NCBI RefSeq assembly: GCF_014201115.1
Contig: NZ_JACHDO010000001.1
Coordinates: 6,324,001 to 6,388,000, forward strand
Origin: Nocardiopsis metallicus
GTDB taxonomy: Bacteria; Actinomycetota; Actinomycetes; Streptosporangiales; Streptosporangiaceae
Direction of reading: 5' to 3'
Length of the DNA: 64,000 nt
Part shown: positions 17,739 to 25,596 of the stretch, one piece after another
How the letters are laid out: each line of letters starts with the position of its first letter
How positions within the stretch are numbered: position 1 is the stretch's first letter
Made by a program: the position numbers and the translations under genes
Notes under the pieces: model-generated
What the model saw: the letters and a program-made list of their open reading frames with translations, nothing else
Database searches by the model: none
What the model was told of the DNA's origin: nothing

Positions 17739-18143
17739 TCACAGGGAGTCGATCAGGTCCTGGCACGCACGCTCGCAGCGGCGGCAGGCCTCCGCGCACA
17801 CGTGGCAGTGCCCGTGCTCGGAGGCGTGCGCGTCGCATTCGTCGGCGCAGGCCTTGCAGGCCTGGACACAGGCCTGGAGCACCGCACGGGTCAGGTTGGC
17901 GTCATAACCCGTGTGGCGGGACAGCACCTTCCCCGTCGTCTCGCACTGGTCGGCGCAGTCCAGGTTGGTGCGGATGCACTTGGTGAGCTCCGCGACCTGG
18001 TCCTCGCTCAGGCAGGCGTCCGCGCAGGCGGTGCACGCCTGGGCGCACTCGTAGCAGGCCTCGATACAGGCTCGGAGTTTCTCGCGGTCCACTCCGCCCA
18101 GGTCCTTGGGGTAGGTGTCGAGCATCTGGCTGGCCACACTCAT
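17739..18143 (-). CDS. Four-helix-bundle copper-binding protein (Csp type)
   Basis: Copper-storage or copper-sequestering protein of 134 residues with 18 cysteines in C-x3-C and C-x2-C spacing. Examples are ACIEACYECAQAC (about 27-39), TACADAC, LDCADQC and ACVQACKACADEC, ending in HCHVCAEACRRCERAC. Such cysteines line the inside of a four-helix bundle that binds many Cu(I) ions. The ATG at 18143 follows aaggagatctcc, an excellent ribosome-binding site. No signal peptide is visible, so it is probably cytosolic. A short fragment of a second copy lies at 15545-15600. Confidence 0.88.
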   Translation of the reverse strand: MSVASQMLDTYPKDLGGVDREKLRACIEACYECAQACTACADACLSEDQVAELTKCIRTNLDCADQCETTGKVLSRHTGYDANLTRAVLQACVQACKACADECDAHASEHGHCHVCAEACRRCERACQDLIDSL

Positions 18144-18289
18144 GGAGATCTCCTTGTGTCGGATGGAGGGTTCAGGCCCTGGACGCCGCTCGTGTCCACG
18201 TCGTCGCGGCCAGGGTCTCCGGTGGCTGGTGGAGAAGCCAATCACCCCGCCGGGCGGTACACGGTCGACGAGGGTAAATTTCTGCCCGA

Positions 18290-18490
18290 GCCGCGCACGA
18301 CCCGGCCCGCCGCCCCTGGCACCCCGCTTCCTGAAGTTCAGGCTTGTGCTCAGCGCAGCGGGCGCTTGACCTGGGTGATGCGCCACAGGCGCCGGGGCAG
18401 CTCGCCCTCTTCGAAGGGTTCGACCCCGAGGAGGTCCCATCCGTCGGCGAGGTCGTTGACCAGGGCGCGGTCGAAGAAGTGCACGGCGAA
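18290..18490. repeat. Direct repeat copy 2 (partner at 17364-17570)
   Basis: This copy spans the TusA-tail-like sequence and the intact 3' end of the methyltransferase gene. Because the methyltransferase is complete here and partial in copy 1, this is probably the donor for that part. Confidence 0.75.
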
Positions 18491-19012
18491 CCCGCCGTGC
18501 TCGAAGATGTCGTCGCCGTGCGAGGTCCCGGTCTCGTAGTGGGCATCACCCGTGTGGCGCACCGTGTACACCAACGCGCCACCAGGGCGCAGGACGCGGC
18601 CGATCTCGTTCATGAGCGCGTGGATCTGCGTGGTGGTCAGGGCCATGCACAGCAGCATGTGCGCGAAGACCCCGTCCACGGAAGCATCGGCCAGGGGCAG
18701 GGGCGTGCGGGCGTCGTGCAGATGGGTCACCACGCGAACCGCCACCCCTTGTTCCTCGGCGGTGCGGGTGAGCTGGTCCAGGGCGGTGGCGCTGAAGTCG
18801 GCGGCATGGACCTGAAGCCCTTGGGCGGCCAGCCACAGGGTGTCACGCCCGTGCCCCGAACCCAGCTCCAACACCTCCCGGGCACCGCGGGCGGTGAACA
18901 CCTCCAGCGCGTGCCGGGCGGGCTTTGACGGTTCGGCGCCGTACATGTGCGGGTTGCGGTCGTAGACGTCCTGCCAGTGCTCGCGCTGGGACGCGCCCAG
19001 ATCGGTGCCCAC
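18350..19012 (-). CDS. Class I SAM-dependent methyltransferase
   Basis: Soluble 220-residue methyltransferase. The SAM-binding motif I is VLELGSGHGRDTLWLA, followed by LQVHAADFSATALDQL (acidic residue binding the ribose) and DASVDGVFAHMLLCMA, then IGRVLRPGGALVYTVRH. The GTG at 19012 is preferred because aaggaggcggac precedes it. Upstream methionines would read through the divergent promoter. It is divergent from the ArsR-rhodanese gene, and its substrate is unknown. A TehB-like or chalcogen-detoxifying role is possible from the neighbourhood only. Confidence 0.8.
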   Translation of the reverse strand: MGTDLGASQREHWQDVYDRNPHMYGAEPSKPARHALEVFTARGAREVLELGSGHGRDTLWLAAQGLQVHAADFSATALDQLTRTAEEQGVAVRVVTHLHDARTPLPLADASVDGVFAHMLLCMALTTTQIHALMNEIGRVLRPGGALVYTVRHTGDAHYETGTSHGDDIFEHGGFAVHFFDRALVNDLADGWDLLGVEPFEEGELPRRLWRITQVKRPLR

Positions 19013-19095
19013 GTCCGCCTCCTTCGGTAGGGGTGCGCAGCGGCGGCTCGGGATGGGAGCAGCGCACTCCCCTTCGGCCTCACCTTGCGCATACG

Positions 19096-19110
19096 ATCTA
19101 TTCCAAAGAT
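19096..19110. promoter_or_regulatory. Possible ArsR-family operator in the divergent promoter
   Basis: ATCT-N7-AGAT lies in the AT-richer gap between the methyltransferase GTG and the ArsR start. It is short, so confidence is low. Confidence 0.3.
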
Positions 19111-19134
19111 ACATGGAACTATGGAGCTACTGGA

Positions 19135-19776
19135 ATGAGCAAGACCGATCTGTACGACGCCATCGCCCGCACCGGCAAGGCCCTGGCCCACGGCAAACGC
19201 CTGGAGATCGTCGAACTGCTGGCCCAGGGAGAACGCCCCGTGCAGGACCTGGCCCGCACAGTGGAGCTGAAGCTGTCCACCGCCTCGGCCCACCTTCAGG
19301 TACTGCGCCAGGCCGGACTGGTCACCGCCCGGGCCGAGGGCACCAAGATCTTCTACCGGCTGGCCGGCGACGACGTCGCCACTCTGATGTCGGTGCTGTG
19401 CCGCGTGGCCGACACCCACCAGGCCGAGGTCGAAGCCGCCCGCCGCGCCTACCTCGACCACGACGACATCCGCCTGGTGGGGCGCGAGGAACTGCTGTCC
19501 TCGGCCGCCCACGGCACCGCCCTGGTCCTGGACGTGCGCCCGAGCCAGGAGTACGAGGCCGGACACCTGCCCGGCGCGGTGTCCATCCCGCTGGAGGAGC
19601 TGGCCGACCGGCTGGACGAGATCCCCGCCGACACCGAAGTCGTGGCCTACTGCCGGGGCCGCTACTGCGTGCTCTCCTACGACGCCGTGCGCCTCCTGCG
19701 CGCCCACGGCCGCGACGCCGCCCTACTGGACGAGGGCGTCCTGGAGTGGCGCTCGGACGGCCTGGTCACCCCCTGA
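19135..19776 (+). CDS. ArsR-family regulator fused to a rhodanese domain
   Basis: This 213-residue protein has two domains. Residues 5-90 are a winged helix (ALAHGKRLEIVELLAQGERP, then recognition helix STASAHLQVLRQAGLVTARA and wing EGTKIFYRLA). Residues 115-205 are a rhodanese domain with LDVRPSQEYEAGHLPGA and the active-site loop CRGRYC (Cys near 179). Such fusions sense sulfur or thiol-reactive species and repress adjacent genes; the inducer here is unknown. It starts at the ATG at 19135 and is followed by an MFS gene 35 bases on. Confidence 0.88.
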   Translation: MSKTDLYDAIARTGKALAHGKRLEIVELLAQGERPVQDLARTVELKLSTASAHLQVLRQAGLVTARAEGTKIFYRLAGDDVATLMSVLCRVADTHQAEVEAARRAYLDHDDIRLVGREELLSSAAHGTALVLDVRPSQEYEAGHLPGAVSIPLEELADRLDEIPADTEVVAYCRGRYCVLSYDAVRLLRAHGRDAALLDEGVLEWRSDGLVTP

Positions 19777-19811
19777 CCACCCCCGCCCGCTCCTATGACA
19801 AGGCCTTCTCC

Positions 19812-21062
19812 ATGACCACCACCGCCCTTGCACCGCACCCCGCCCAACGACGCGTGCTGACCGTGCTGGTCACCGCCCAGGTCCTCAGCGGGGCCGGACT
19901 CGCCGCGGGCGTCACCGTGGGCGCCCTGCTGGCCCAGGACATGCTCGGCGGCGCGGGCTGGGCCGGACTGCCCAGCGCTCTGTTCACCATCGGTTCGGCC
20001 GCCGCCGCGGCCCTGATCGGGCGCACCTCCCAACGCCTGGGACGACGCACCGGCCTGGCCGCCGGATACGCCGCGGGCGCACTGGGAGCCGTGGGCGTGG
20101 TCGCCGCCGCCACACTCGGCAGCGTCGTGCTGCTGTTCGCCTCCCTGTTCGTCTACGGGGCGGGAACCGCCACCAACCTCCAGGCCCGCTACGCCGGAGC
20201 CGACCTGGCCACCCCCCCCCAGCACCGTGGCCGGGCCCTGAGCACGGTGATGGTGGCCACCACCCTGGGCGCGGTCGTGGGCCCCAATCTGGTCACCCAA
20301 CTGGGCGACCTGGCCCGCGCGATGGGTATCCCGGTGCTGGCCGGACCCTTCCTGTTGGCAGCGGCGGCCTACGCCTCGGCCGGGCTGGTCCTGTGGCTGC
20401 TGCTGCGCCCCGACCCGCTCACCACCGCCCGCGCCGAAGCAGCCCTCCCTCAACCCACCGCAGCGACCACACCAGGTTCTGCCGCCATCGCCGCGAACAC
20501 GCGGATGCTGGTGCTGGGTGCCGCCGTCATGGTCCTGTCCCAGCTCGTCATGGTCGCGATCATGAACATGACCCCCGTCCACATGACCGGCCACGGACAC
20601 TCCGTCGGCGCGGCCGGGCTGGTCATCGCCGTCCACGTGGCGGCAATGTTCTTGCCCTCCCCGCTCAGCGGCTTCCTGGTCGACCGCCTGGGCCGCCTGC
20701 CCGTGGCCGCCGCCTCTGGGGTGACACTGCTGGCCGCCGGGCTGCTGGCCGCCCTGGCCCCGCCCCACTCGGTGGGACTGCTGGCCCTGGCCCTGGCCCT
20801 ACTGGGCCTGGGATGGAGCTTCGGAATCGTCTCGGGCACCGCGATCGTCACCGACGCCGTCCCGCTGGCCACCCGCGCCAAGACCCAAGGAACGGTGGAT
20901 GTGGCCATCGCCGTGGCCGGAGCGGGCGGAGGCCTGGCCTCAGGGCTGGTCGTGGCCGCCGGAAGCTACGCCGTGCTGTCCCTGACCGGCGGGGTGCTCG
21001 CCCTGGCGGTCCTGCCCGCCATCGTCTGGACCGCGCGCCCTGGGATCGCGTCACATAGCTGA
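19812..21062 (+). CDS. MFS transporter
   Basis: Membrane transporter of 416 residues with about 12 hydrophobic segments. Motif A-like loops read GRTSQRLGRRTGLAAGY (about 63-79) in the first half and VDRLGRLPVAAASG in the second. It probably forms an operon with the ArsR-rhodanese gene and so may export the compound that regulator senses. The substrate cannot be read from sequence. The region around 20210 contains a run of nine C, a possible slippage spot. Confidence 0.85.
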   Translation: MTTTALAPHPAQRRVLTVLVTAQVLSGAGLAAGVTVGALLAQDMLGGAGWAGLPSALFTIGSAAAAALIGRTSQRLGRRTGLAAGYAAGALGAVGVVAAATLGSVVLLFASLFVYGAGTATNLQARYAGADLATPPQHRGRALSTVMVATTLGAVVGPNLVTQLGDLARAMGIPVLAGPFLLAAAAYASAGLVLWLLLRPDPLTTARAEAALPQPTAATTPGSAAIAANTRMLVLGAAVMVLSQLVMVAIMNMTPVHMTGHGHSVGAAGLVIAVHVAAMFLPSPLSGFLVDRLGRLPVAAASGVTLLAAGLLAALAPPHSVGLLALALALLGLGWSFGIVSGTAIVTDAVPLATRAKTQGTVDVAIAVAGAGGGLASGLVVAAGSYAVLSLTGGVLALAVLPAIVWTARPGIASHS

Positions 21063-21116
21063 CCGCGGCGCGGAAAGGCCTCCGCGCCCGGCTCCGCAGT
21101 GCATCACCTTCCGGGC

Positions 21117-21148
21117 TTGACCTTCGAGTCGACTCGAAGGTCTACCGT
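21117..21148 (+). promoter_or_regulatory. MerR-type promoter with a 22-bp perfect palindrome
   Basis: The -35 TTGACC (21117-21122) and -10 TACCGT (21143-21148) are 20 bp apart, the stretched spacing typical of MerR-activated promoters. The spacer is filled by a perfect 22-bp palindrome, 21120-21141 (arms accttcgagtc). The predicted start of transcription falls at or next to the ATG at 21155, so the mRNA is probably leaderless and the gene autoregulated. Confidence 0.75.
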
Positions 21149-21154
21149 GGGCGC

Positions 21155-22195
21155 ATGGTGTTGATGCGGGTCTCCGAACCAGCCGAACGCTCCGGCGTGG
21201 CGGCCACCACCCTGCGCTACTACGAGGAGCGAGGGCTGCTCCCGGCCCAGCGCTCCCCGGCCGGGTACCGCCTCTACGACGAGCGCGCCCTGGACCGGCT
21301 CACCTTCATCACCACCGCCAAACGCCTGGGCCTGGACCTGGAGGAGACCGGAGAGCTGACCGCCCTGTGGGCGGACCACCCCTGCGCGCGCGTCAAGGAA
21401 GCCCTCACCCCGCGCCTGGAGCAGCGCCTGGAGCTGGCCCGGGTCCGGGCCGTCGAACTAGCGGACTTCCAAACCCTGCTGCGCACCGCCCACACCCGCC
21501 TGCAGCAGTTGCCCGACCGCGATGCCCCTTGTGATCCAGGGTGCGCGTTCCTGGCCGACCTGGCACCCCCGGCCCGGGCGGGCCACCCGCGCGCCCTGCC
21601 CATGGCCCAGAACGGCGGTGCGACCTGCCTGCTGGAGACAGGCGAGCACGAACGCCGCCTGGACGCCTGGCGCGCGCTGCTCACGGAGGCCGTCCCGGCT
21701 CCGCGCGCCTGTCGGCGACCTACTCCCACATCAGCGAACCCGTGCTCAAAGAGCAGTACGAGAGGGTCATCGCGGCCGGAGGCCAGGTCGCCGGCCCCGC
21801 CGCCGAAGCCCTGCTCACCGGGCAACTCGATACCGAAACCGTCGATTGGCTCAAGACCAACTTCTTCAAGACCGAACTCGCACTCGGCCACTGCTTGCGC
21901 GCACCGGCCGAGGGCCCCTGCGAGTGCGATCTCTACCTGCGCTGCTCGAAGTTCTTCACCACCAGCGAGTACGCGCCCCGCCTCCGTGCTCGCCTCGCAG
22001 TCGAGCAGCAGCTCATCCAGGACGCCACCGAACGCGGTTGGCCACGCGAGGTCGAGCGGCACACCGCCATATCCGGTCGCATCTGCGACCTTCTCACCGA
22101 GCTCGGCGAGGCGACCGAACCGGAACAGCCCACGACCTGAATTGACGCCACGCTCGACCAACTCGATCGGGTCCACGAACACCGTGGACCTGTGA
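21155..22195 (+). CDS. MerR-family regulator with a replaced C-terminus
   Basis: Residues 1-70 are a MerR winged helix (MRVSEPAERSGVAATTLRYY, then EERGLLPAQRSPAGYRLYDE). A long dimerisation helix (about 85-115) and cysteines in HPCARV (about residue 77) and APCDPGCAFL (about 125-130) follow, in spacing reminiscent of metal-sensing MerR proteins. After about residue 183 the sequence becomes a Ser/Pro-rich frame shadow of a recombinase gene fused in another frame. The native C-terminus was therefore lost by a deletion or insertion near 21705. DNA binding may survive; sensing may not. Confidence 0.75.
   Translation: MVLMRVSEPAERSGVAATTLRYYEERGLLPAQRSPAGYRLYDERALDRLTFITTAKRLGLDLEETGELTALWADHPCARVKEALTPRLEQRLELARVRAVELADFQTLLRTAHTRLQQLPDRDAPCDPGCAFLADLAPPARAGHPRALPMAQNGGATCLLETGEHERRLDAWRALLTEAVPAPRACRRPTPTSANPCSKSSTRGSSRPEARSPAPPPKPCSPGNSIPKPSIGSRPTSSRPNSHSATACAHRPRAPASAISTCAARSSSPPASTRPASVLASQSSSSSSRTPPNAVGHARSSGTPPYPVASATFSPSSARRPNRNSPRPELTPRSTNSIGSTNTVDL
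21705..22140 (+). pseudogene. C-terminal fragment of a large tyrosine recombinase
   Basis: The frame ending at 22140 reads ATYSHISEPVLKEQYERV, then CLRAPAEGPCECDLYLRCSK with a Cys cluster, then RLAVEQQLIQDATERGW. These are the last about 140 residues of the long actinomycete recombinases related to Tn554-type integrases. The catalytic part is absent. Its 5' edge is the junction with the MerR gene. Confidence 0.65.
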
Positions 22196-22199
22196 CATA

Positions 22200-22485
22200 A
22201 CGAGTTCGCATCCTGTCCGGATAAAAGTTGATGTGGTCGAAGTCCAGCGGGGACAGCCGCGCGCACATCTGATCCGTGGCGGGGAACCCGTCGGCCCTCA
22301 GCCGGGTGACGGCGGCGTCGATGTAGAGCGCGTTCCACCACACCACGGCGTTGAGCACCAGCCCCAGGGCACCGAGCTGGTCCTCCAGCCCCTGGCGGTA
22401 GCGCTGCTTGAGTGCGCCGCAGTTGCCGAGGCAGATCTTGCGGTCCAGCTGGTGGCGGGAGTCGGAGACGTTGAACTGGGCGCAA
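22200..22485 (-). pseudogene. Tn3-family transposase C-terminal fragment
   Basis: The minus strand reads FNVSDSRHQLDRKICLGN, then LGALGLVLNAVVWWNALYID and RLSPLDFDHIN, the characteristic C-terminus of Tn3 transposases. It breaks off after DHINFYPDR, where the family normally continues for 20-30 residues. The remaining about 900 residues are missing upstream. Confidence 0.85.
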
Positions 22486-22509
22486 CATCATGCGCCGGTC
22501 GGGCTCATT

Positions 22510-22652
22510 CTTCTTCCCGGGTCTGGGGGCACAACGGCCTCTACGTCGGCAACGGAATGATGGTGTACGCCCCCAGCAGCGGCAAGACCGTCTCCGAGGT
22601 GCGGCTCGCTGACTACTGGGCACAGCACTTCGTCGGTGCCCGACCCCCCTGA
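22510..22652 (+). pseudogene. 3' fragment of an NlpC/P60 gene
   Basis: HNGLYVGNGMMVYAPSSGKT followed by VSEVRLADYWAQHFVGA nearly repeats the last 40 residues of the NlpC/P60 protein at 39540-40547, and the DNA is also nearly identical. It is cut directly at the Tn3 transposase fragment, so only the tail remains. Confidence 0.85.
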
Positions 22653-23098
22653 CAGCGTCGCGCTGACCGGTGCTGAATTCTCCTGGCCAGGCCTGCGAGG
22701 CTCACTGCTGAGGAGCACGGGACCGGCGTCGGCCTGAACAAGGTGTTGCCGATGCTTGGAAAGGGCGCCGGGCGCTTCGCCCGACGCCCTTTCCACTTCG
22801 CACTTCTGCGTCGCTGGTCACACGTGGGGTGGCACATCACCATGAGAGGAGCCACGCTGTTCAGCGCCGACCCGAGTACGTGTGCGTGACTACCGTTCCA
22901 TCCACGACAGCGGCGACATCGGGATCGAACCGCGCAAGACGCTCCTCGTCGGTGTCGACGAAACCGGGATCGCCGTGCTCACGGTGCTCCAGCAGATCAA
23001 GGCTCCCGAAGACGTCGAGGTGTGGAGCGCGCCGCCGACACGTTTTCTCGGTGGCGGGGAATGGCCAGGTCCGGCCGGGGTCCGGGGAACGGGCTAGT
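22653..23098. other. Intergenic region before the ATP-grasp gene
   Basis: It holds a strong terminator (22758-22794) and otherwise no recognised gene. A 71-codon frame (22882-23097) lacks a ribosome-binding site and family motifs and is not supported. Confidence 0.5.
22758..22794. terminator. Strong hairpin terminator
   Basis: ggaaagggcg / cgccctttcc, continued inward by cgggcg / cgcccg around a ctt loop, gives an almost unbroken 16-bp stem. It isolates the BlaI-controlled locus from the transposon debris on its left. Confidence 0.75.
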
Positions 23099-23116
23099 CT
23101 ACCACTATTGTAGTAG
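23099..23116. promoter_or_regulatory. BlaI/MecI-type operator 1 (before the ATP-grasp gene)
   Basis: ctaccacta-ttgtagtag is an imperfect dyad (7 of 9 positions) resembling the TACTAC…GTAGTA dyads of BlaI/MecI repressors. It lies 37 bases before the ATG at 23153, where repressor binding would cover the promoter. Confidence 0.65.
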
Positions 23117-23152
23117 TTGATGATGCGAACGCAGTTGCGGGGGAGCAGGGCT

Positions 23153-24148
23153 ATGCAGAGCGACAGAGTGAGCATCCTGGTTACCGCTGCCGGGGCAGAG
23201 GGCACAGCTGGGAAGATCCTGGGGCTGCGCGAGGCGGGCTACAGGGTGGTCGCAGCGGATATCGACCGTAGGGCGGCGGGCCTCTACCTCGCGGACCAGG
23301 CATACGTGGTTCCCCATGGGCACAGCCCCGACTTCGCTCCTGAGATCCTCCGCATCTGCGCACTGGAAGGGATAAGGGCGATCGTGCCGTTGGTCGACGA
23401 GGAACTGGTCACGGTGTGGGCCCTCGCTGATCACGGTGTGCAGATCCTGTTGCCCCGTGCGGAGATCGTGGCTCGCTGCCTGGACAAGCTGACACTCATG
23501 GAACTTCTGGATGAGTCGGGTGTGCCCGTGCCGAGGACACGCCTGGCCACGTCCGGACGCGACGGCATGGACTTCCCGGTCATCGTGAAGCCGCGGTGGG
23601 GACGGGGGAGCAGAGGCGTGTTCGTCGCCCACGACGCAGCCGAACTCGCACTGGCCCTGAACTGCAGCGGGGATGAGCCCGGCCGCGTCATCGTGCAGGA
23701 ATACGTCGAGGGGCCGGAGTACTCCGCCTCCGTCGTCCTCTGGCGCGACCGTCGCGTCCAGGCCGTCGTGCCGAAGGAGGTGGTCCTCAAAGAGGGTTCC
23801 TCGCGTTACGCGATCAGCCGCCACCACCCCGCCGTCACTGAGGTGTGTGTCAAGGCCGCGCACGTGCTCACCGCCGACGGCCCCCTGAACGTCCAGACGC
23901 GTGTGGACGCCTCGGGCACACCGCGCGTGTTCGAGATTAATCCGCGCTTCTCCGGAAGTTCCACTCTCACCGCGGCTGCGGGCGTGGACGAGATCGGCGG
24001 ACTGCTGGGCCAGGCTCTCGATGATGATGGGAGCACCCTTCACGACACGTGGCGCGACGGTGTCACCATGATCCGGCACTCGGCGGAGACCTTCGTCGCC
24101 GAATCTGATTTCGCCCAGCGCCGCCGGTCACTCCGCTGGTGCGGCTAG
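23153..24148 (+). CDS. ATP-grasp ligase family protein
   Basis: A 331-residue enzyme of the ATP-grasp superfamily, which joins a carboxylate to an amine or thiol through an acylphosphate. The N-terminal Rossmann-like part starts ILVTAAGAEGTAGKILGLRE. The ATP-grasp core shows FPVIVKPRWGRGSRGVFV (about 134-151, Lys and Gly-rich loop), VIVQEYVEGPEYS (adenine-binding hinge) and VFEINPRFSGSSTLTAA (metal-binding Glu and Asn near 262-264). The ATG at 23153 has a gggggag ribosome-binding site; in-frame starts at 23117-23123 overlap the operator. The substrate is unknown. The setting suggests an envelope or peptide substrate. Confidence 0.85.
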   Translation: MQSDRVSILVTAAGAEGTAGKILGLREAGYRVVAADIDRRAAGLYLADQAYVVPHGHSPDFAPEILRICALEGIRAIVPLVDEELVTVWALADHGVQILLPRAEIVARCLDKLTLMELLDESGVPVPRTRLATSGRDGMDFPVIVKPRWGRGSRGVFVAHDAAELALALNCSGDEPGRVIVQEYVEGPEYSASVVLWRDRRVQAVVPKEVVLKEGSSRYAISRHHPAVTEVCVKAAHVLTADGPLNVQTRVDASGTPRVFEINPRFSGSSTLTAAAGVDEIGGLLGQALDDDGSTLHDTWRDGVTMIRHSAETFVAESDFAQRRRSLRWCG

Positions 24149-24269
24149 GCCATGGCCACTGTCCGTCCTCGCCCGAGGGCTCCCACCAGTGTCCGCACCG
24201 CTCTCGCGCCGATGTCGCGTCCCCGGAGATACTGGACGAAGGCGAGAACCAGGAAAGCCTGAGGATGAG

Positions 24270-24626
24270 ATGACACGCAAGAAGCTCGGCCAACTGGAGG
24301 CCGAGGTGCTGGCCGTACTGGCGGGCGCCCAGGGCCACCTCTCGACGGGGGAACTGCTTGACAGACTCGACGGCGCCCCCGCCTACACCACGGTCAACAC
24401 CGTCCTGTTCCGGCTTCTGGACAAGAAGATGGTCGAACGCTCCCAACGGGGCAGGGCTTTCGTCTACCGCCTTGTCGTCGACGAGTCCGAACTGGTGGCC
24501 GAGCGCATGTTCGACCACCTTCGTGTGGCCAGCGATCCCTCCAGTGTCCTCAACCAGTTCGTCCACGGGCTCAGCACCTCGGAGGAGAAGGCCCTTCGTG
24601 CGCTCCTGAACCGGCGTGAGGAGTAG
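24270..24626 (+). CDS. blaI: BlaI/MecI-family transcriptional repressor
   Basis: A 118-residue repressor with the penicillinase-repressor winged helix: LGQLEAEVLAVLAGAQGHLS, TTVNTVLFRLLDKKMVERSQ (recognition helix with the TTVNT-x-L-x-R-L signature) and wing GRAFVYRLVVDESE. The C-terminal dimerisation helices end in ALRALLNRREE. It is the obvious candidate for binding the three TACTAC-type dyads in this locus. Its stop is two bases before the GTG of the M56 protease gene. No dyad sits directly upstream, so it probably shares the ATP-grasp transcript. Confidence 0.9.
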   Translation: MTRKKLGQLEAEVLAVLAGAQGHLSTGELLDRLDGAPAYTTVNTVLFRLLDKKMVERSQRGRAFVYRLVVDESELVAERMFDHLRVASDPSSVLNQFVHGLSTSEEKALRALLNRREE

Positions 24627-24628
24627 TC

Positions 24629-25504
24629 GTGAATTGGCTGACCTTTGCTCCCGCCCTGCTCCTGACAGCGCTGAGCCTGGCCCTCGCATGGAGACCCCTG
24701 CCCGTCCACCCATTCTGGTCAGCGCGCATCCTCACCATCTCGGCGGTGTCCACGGCACTGGCCGTCCTGAGTACGACGTTCCTGTTGGCGGCGGCGTACA
24801 TCGTGAGGCTGCTGCCCGCCGACTCGGTCCTGGCCTCGGCCAAGGGCAGGCTCCTCCTCGACCATCCGGTGCCGGCCAATGTGGGCCTCATGGCTCTGCT
24901 CCTGTTGACCATCGGCCTTTTCGGGACCATCCGTGTGGGCGTGGGGTGGTGGAGGGACATACGATCCGTGCGCACGAACGCCTCCAGCATCACGGGCCAG
25001 GAACAGCCGCTGGCGGTAGCCGTTCCCGGGCACCGCGGCGGAGTACTGGTCTCCAAAGGCATGATGCGGATGCTGTCCCGGGAAGAACTCCAGGTGGTCT
25101 TTCGCCATGAGCACTCGCACCTGCGTCACGGGCACCACGTCTACACTGTCCTGGGTGCCTTCTCCGCCGCGGTCTTCCCTCCGCTGAACCCGCTCCACAG
25201 GTCGCTGCGCCTGGCGCTGGAGCGCTGGGCGGACGAGGACGCCGCCGCGGCCACGGGGGACCGGGAACTGGTCGCCCACACCATCGCCCGTGTGGCACTG
25301 GCCGCCCCCGCTCCCCGCTCCACCTGGCACCTGGCCTTCGCCCAGTCCCCGGTGGTCCACCGCGTGGAGGCCCTGCTCGGTGACGCCCCGTCGGGCAGTC
25401 CTGTGGCCGGCCCGGCCCTCCTGGGCGGCACGGGAGTCGCCTCGGGCGGTATCGCCTCCAGCTGTGTCCAGCTCCACCACCTCTTCACCCTCCTGTTGAT
25501 CTGA
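24629..25504 (+). CDS. M56 (BlaR1/MecR1-type) membrane zinc protease without sensor domain
   Basis: Integral membrane metalloprotease of 291 residues. Helices lie at about 5-22, 36-58 and 86-106, with further hydrophobic segments near 171-190 and the C-terminus. The zinc motif is H160-E161-x2-H164 within FRHEHSHLRHGHH, and the downstream ligand region is LERWADEDAAA. In BlaR1 such a domain inactivates BlaI after an extracellular penicillin-binding domain senses the drug. That sensor domain is absent here, so the trigger must differ. It is translationally coupled to blaI. Confidence 0.88.
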   Translation: MNWLTFAPALLLTALSLALAWRPLPVHPFWSARILTISAVSTALAVLSTTFLLAAAYIVRLLPADSVLASAKGRLLLDHPVPANVGLMALLLLTIGLFGTIRVGVGWWRDIRSVRTNASSITGQEQPLAVAVPGHRGGVLVSKGMMRMLSREELQVVFRHEHSHLRHGHHVYTVLGAFSAAVFPPLNPLHRSLRLALERWADEDAAAATGDRELVAHTIARVALAAPAPRSTWHLAFAQSPVVHRVEALLGDAPSGSPVAGPALLGGTGVASGGIASSCVQLHHLFTLLLI

Positions 25505-25596
25505 ACGGCCGGTAACGGGCTTGTCGTACGGGTCGTCCGCGCCCGCGCGGTGTCCGTCCCCTGGCCCCCGCCTGTGTCGGTGCTTGCTCGGATCCC

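Noticed and set aside
18925..19134. 5' extension of the ArsR-rhodanese gene
   Set aside because: It would cross the divergent promoter and overlap the methyltransferase gene; the ATG at 19135 gives the standard domain start.
22882..23097. 71-codon plus-strand frame before the ATP-grasp gene
   Set aside because: It lacks a ribosome-binding site and motifs, and its end runs into the BlaI-type operator region.
24149..24269. BlaI operator directly before blaI
   Set aside because: No TACTAC/GTAGTA-type dyad is present there; blaI more likely shares the upstream transcript.
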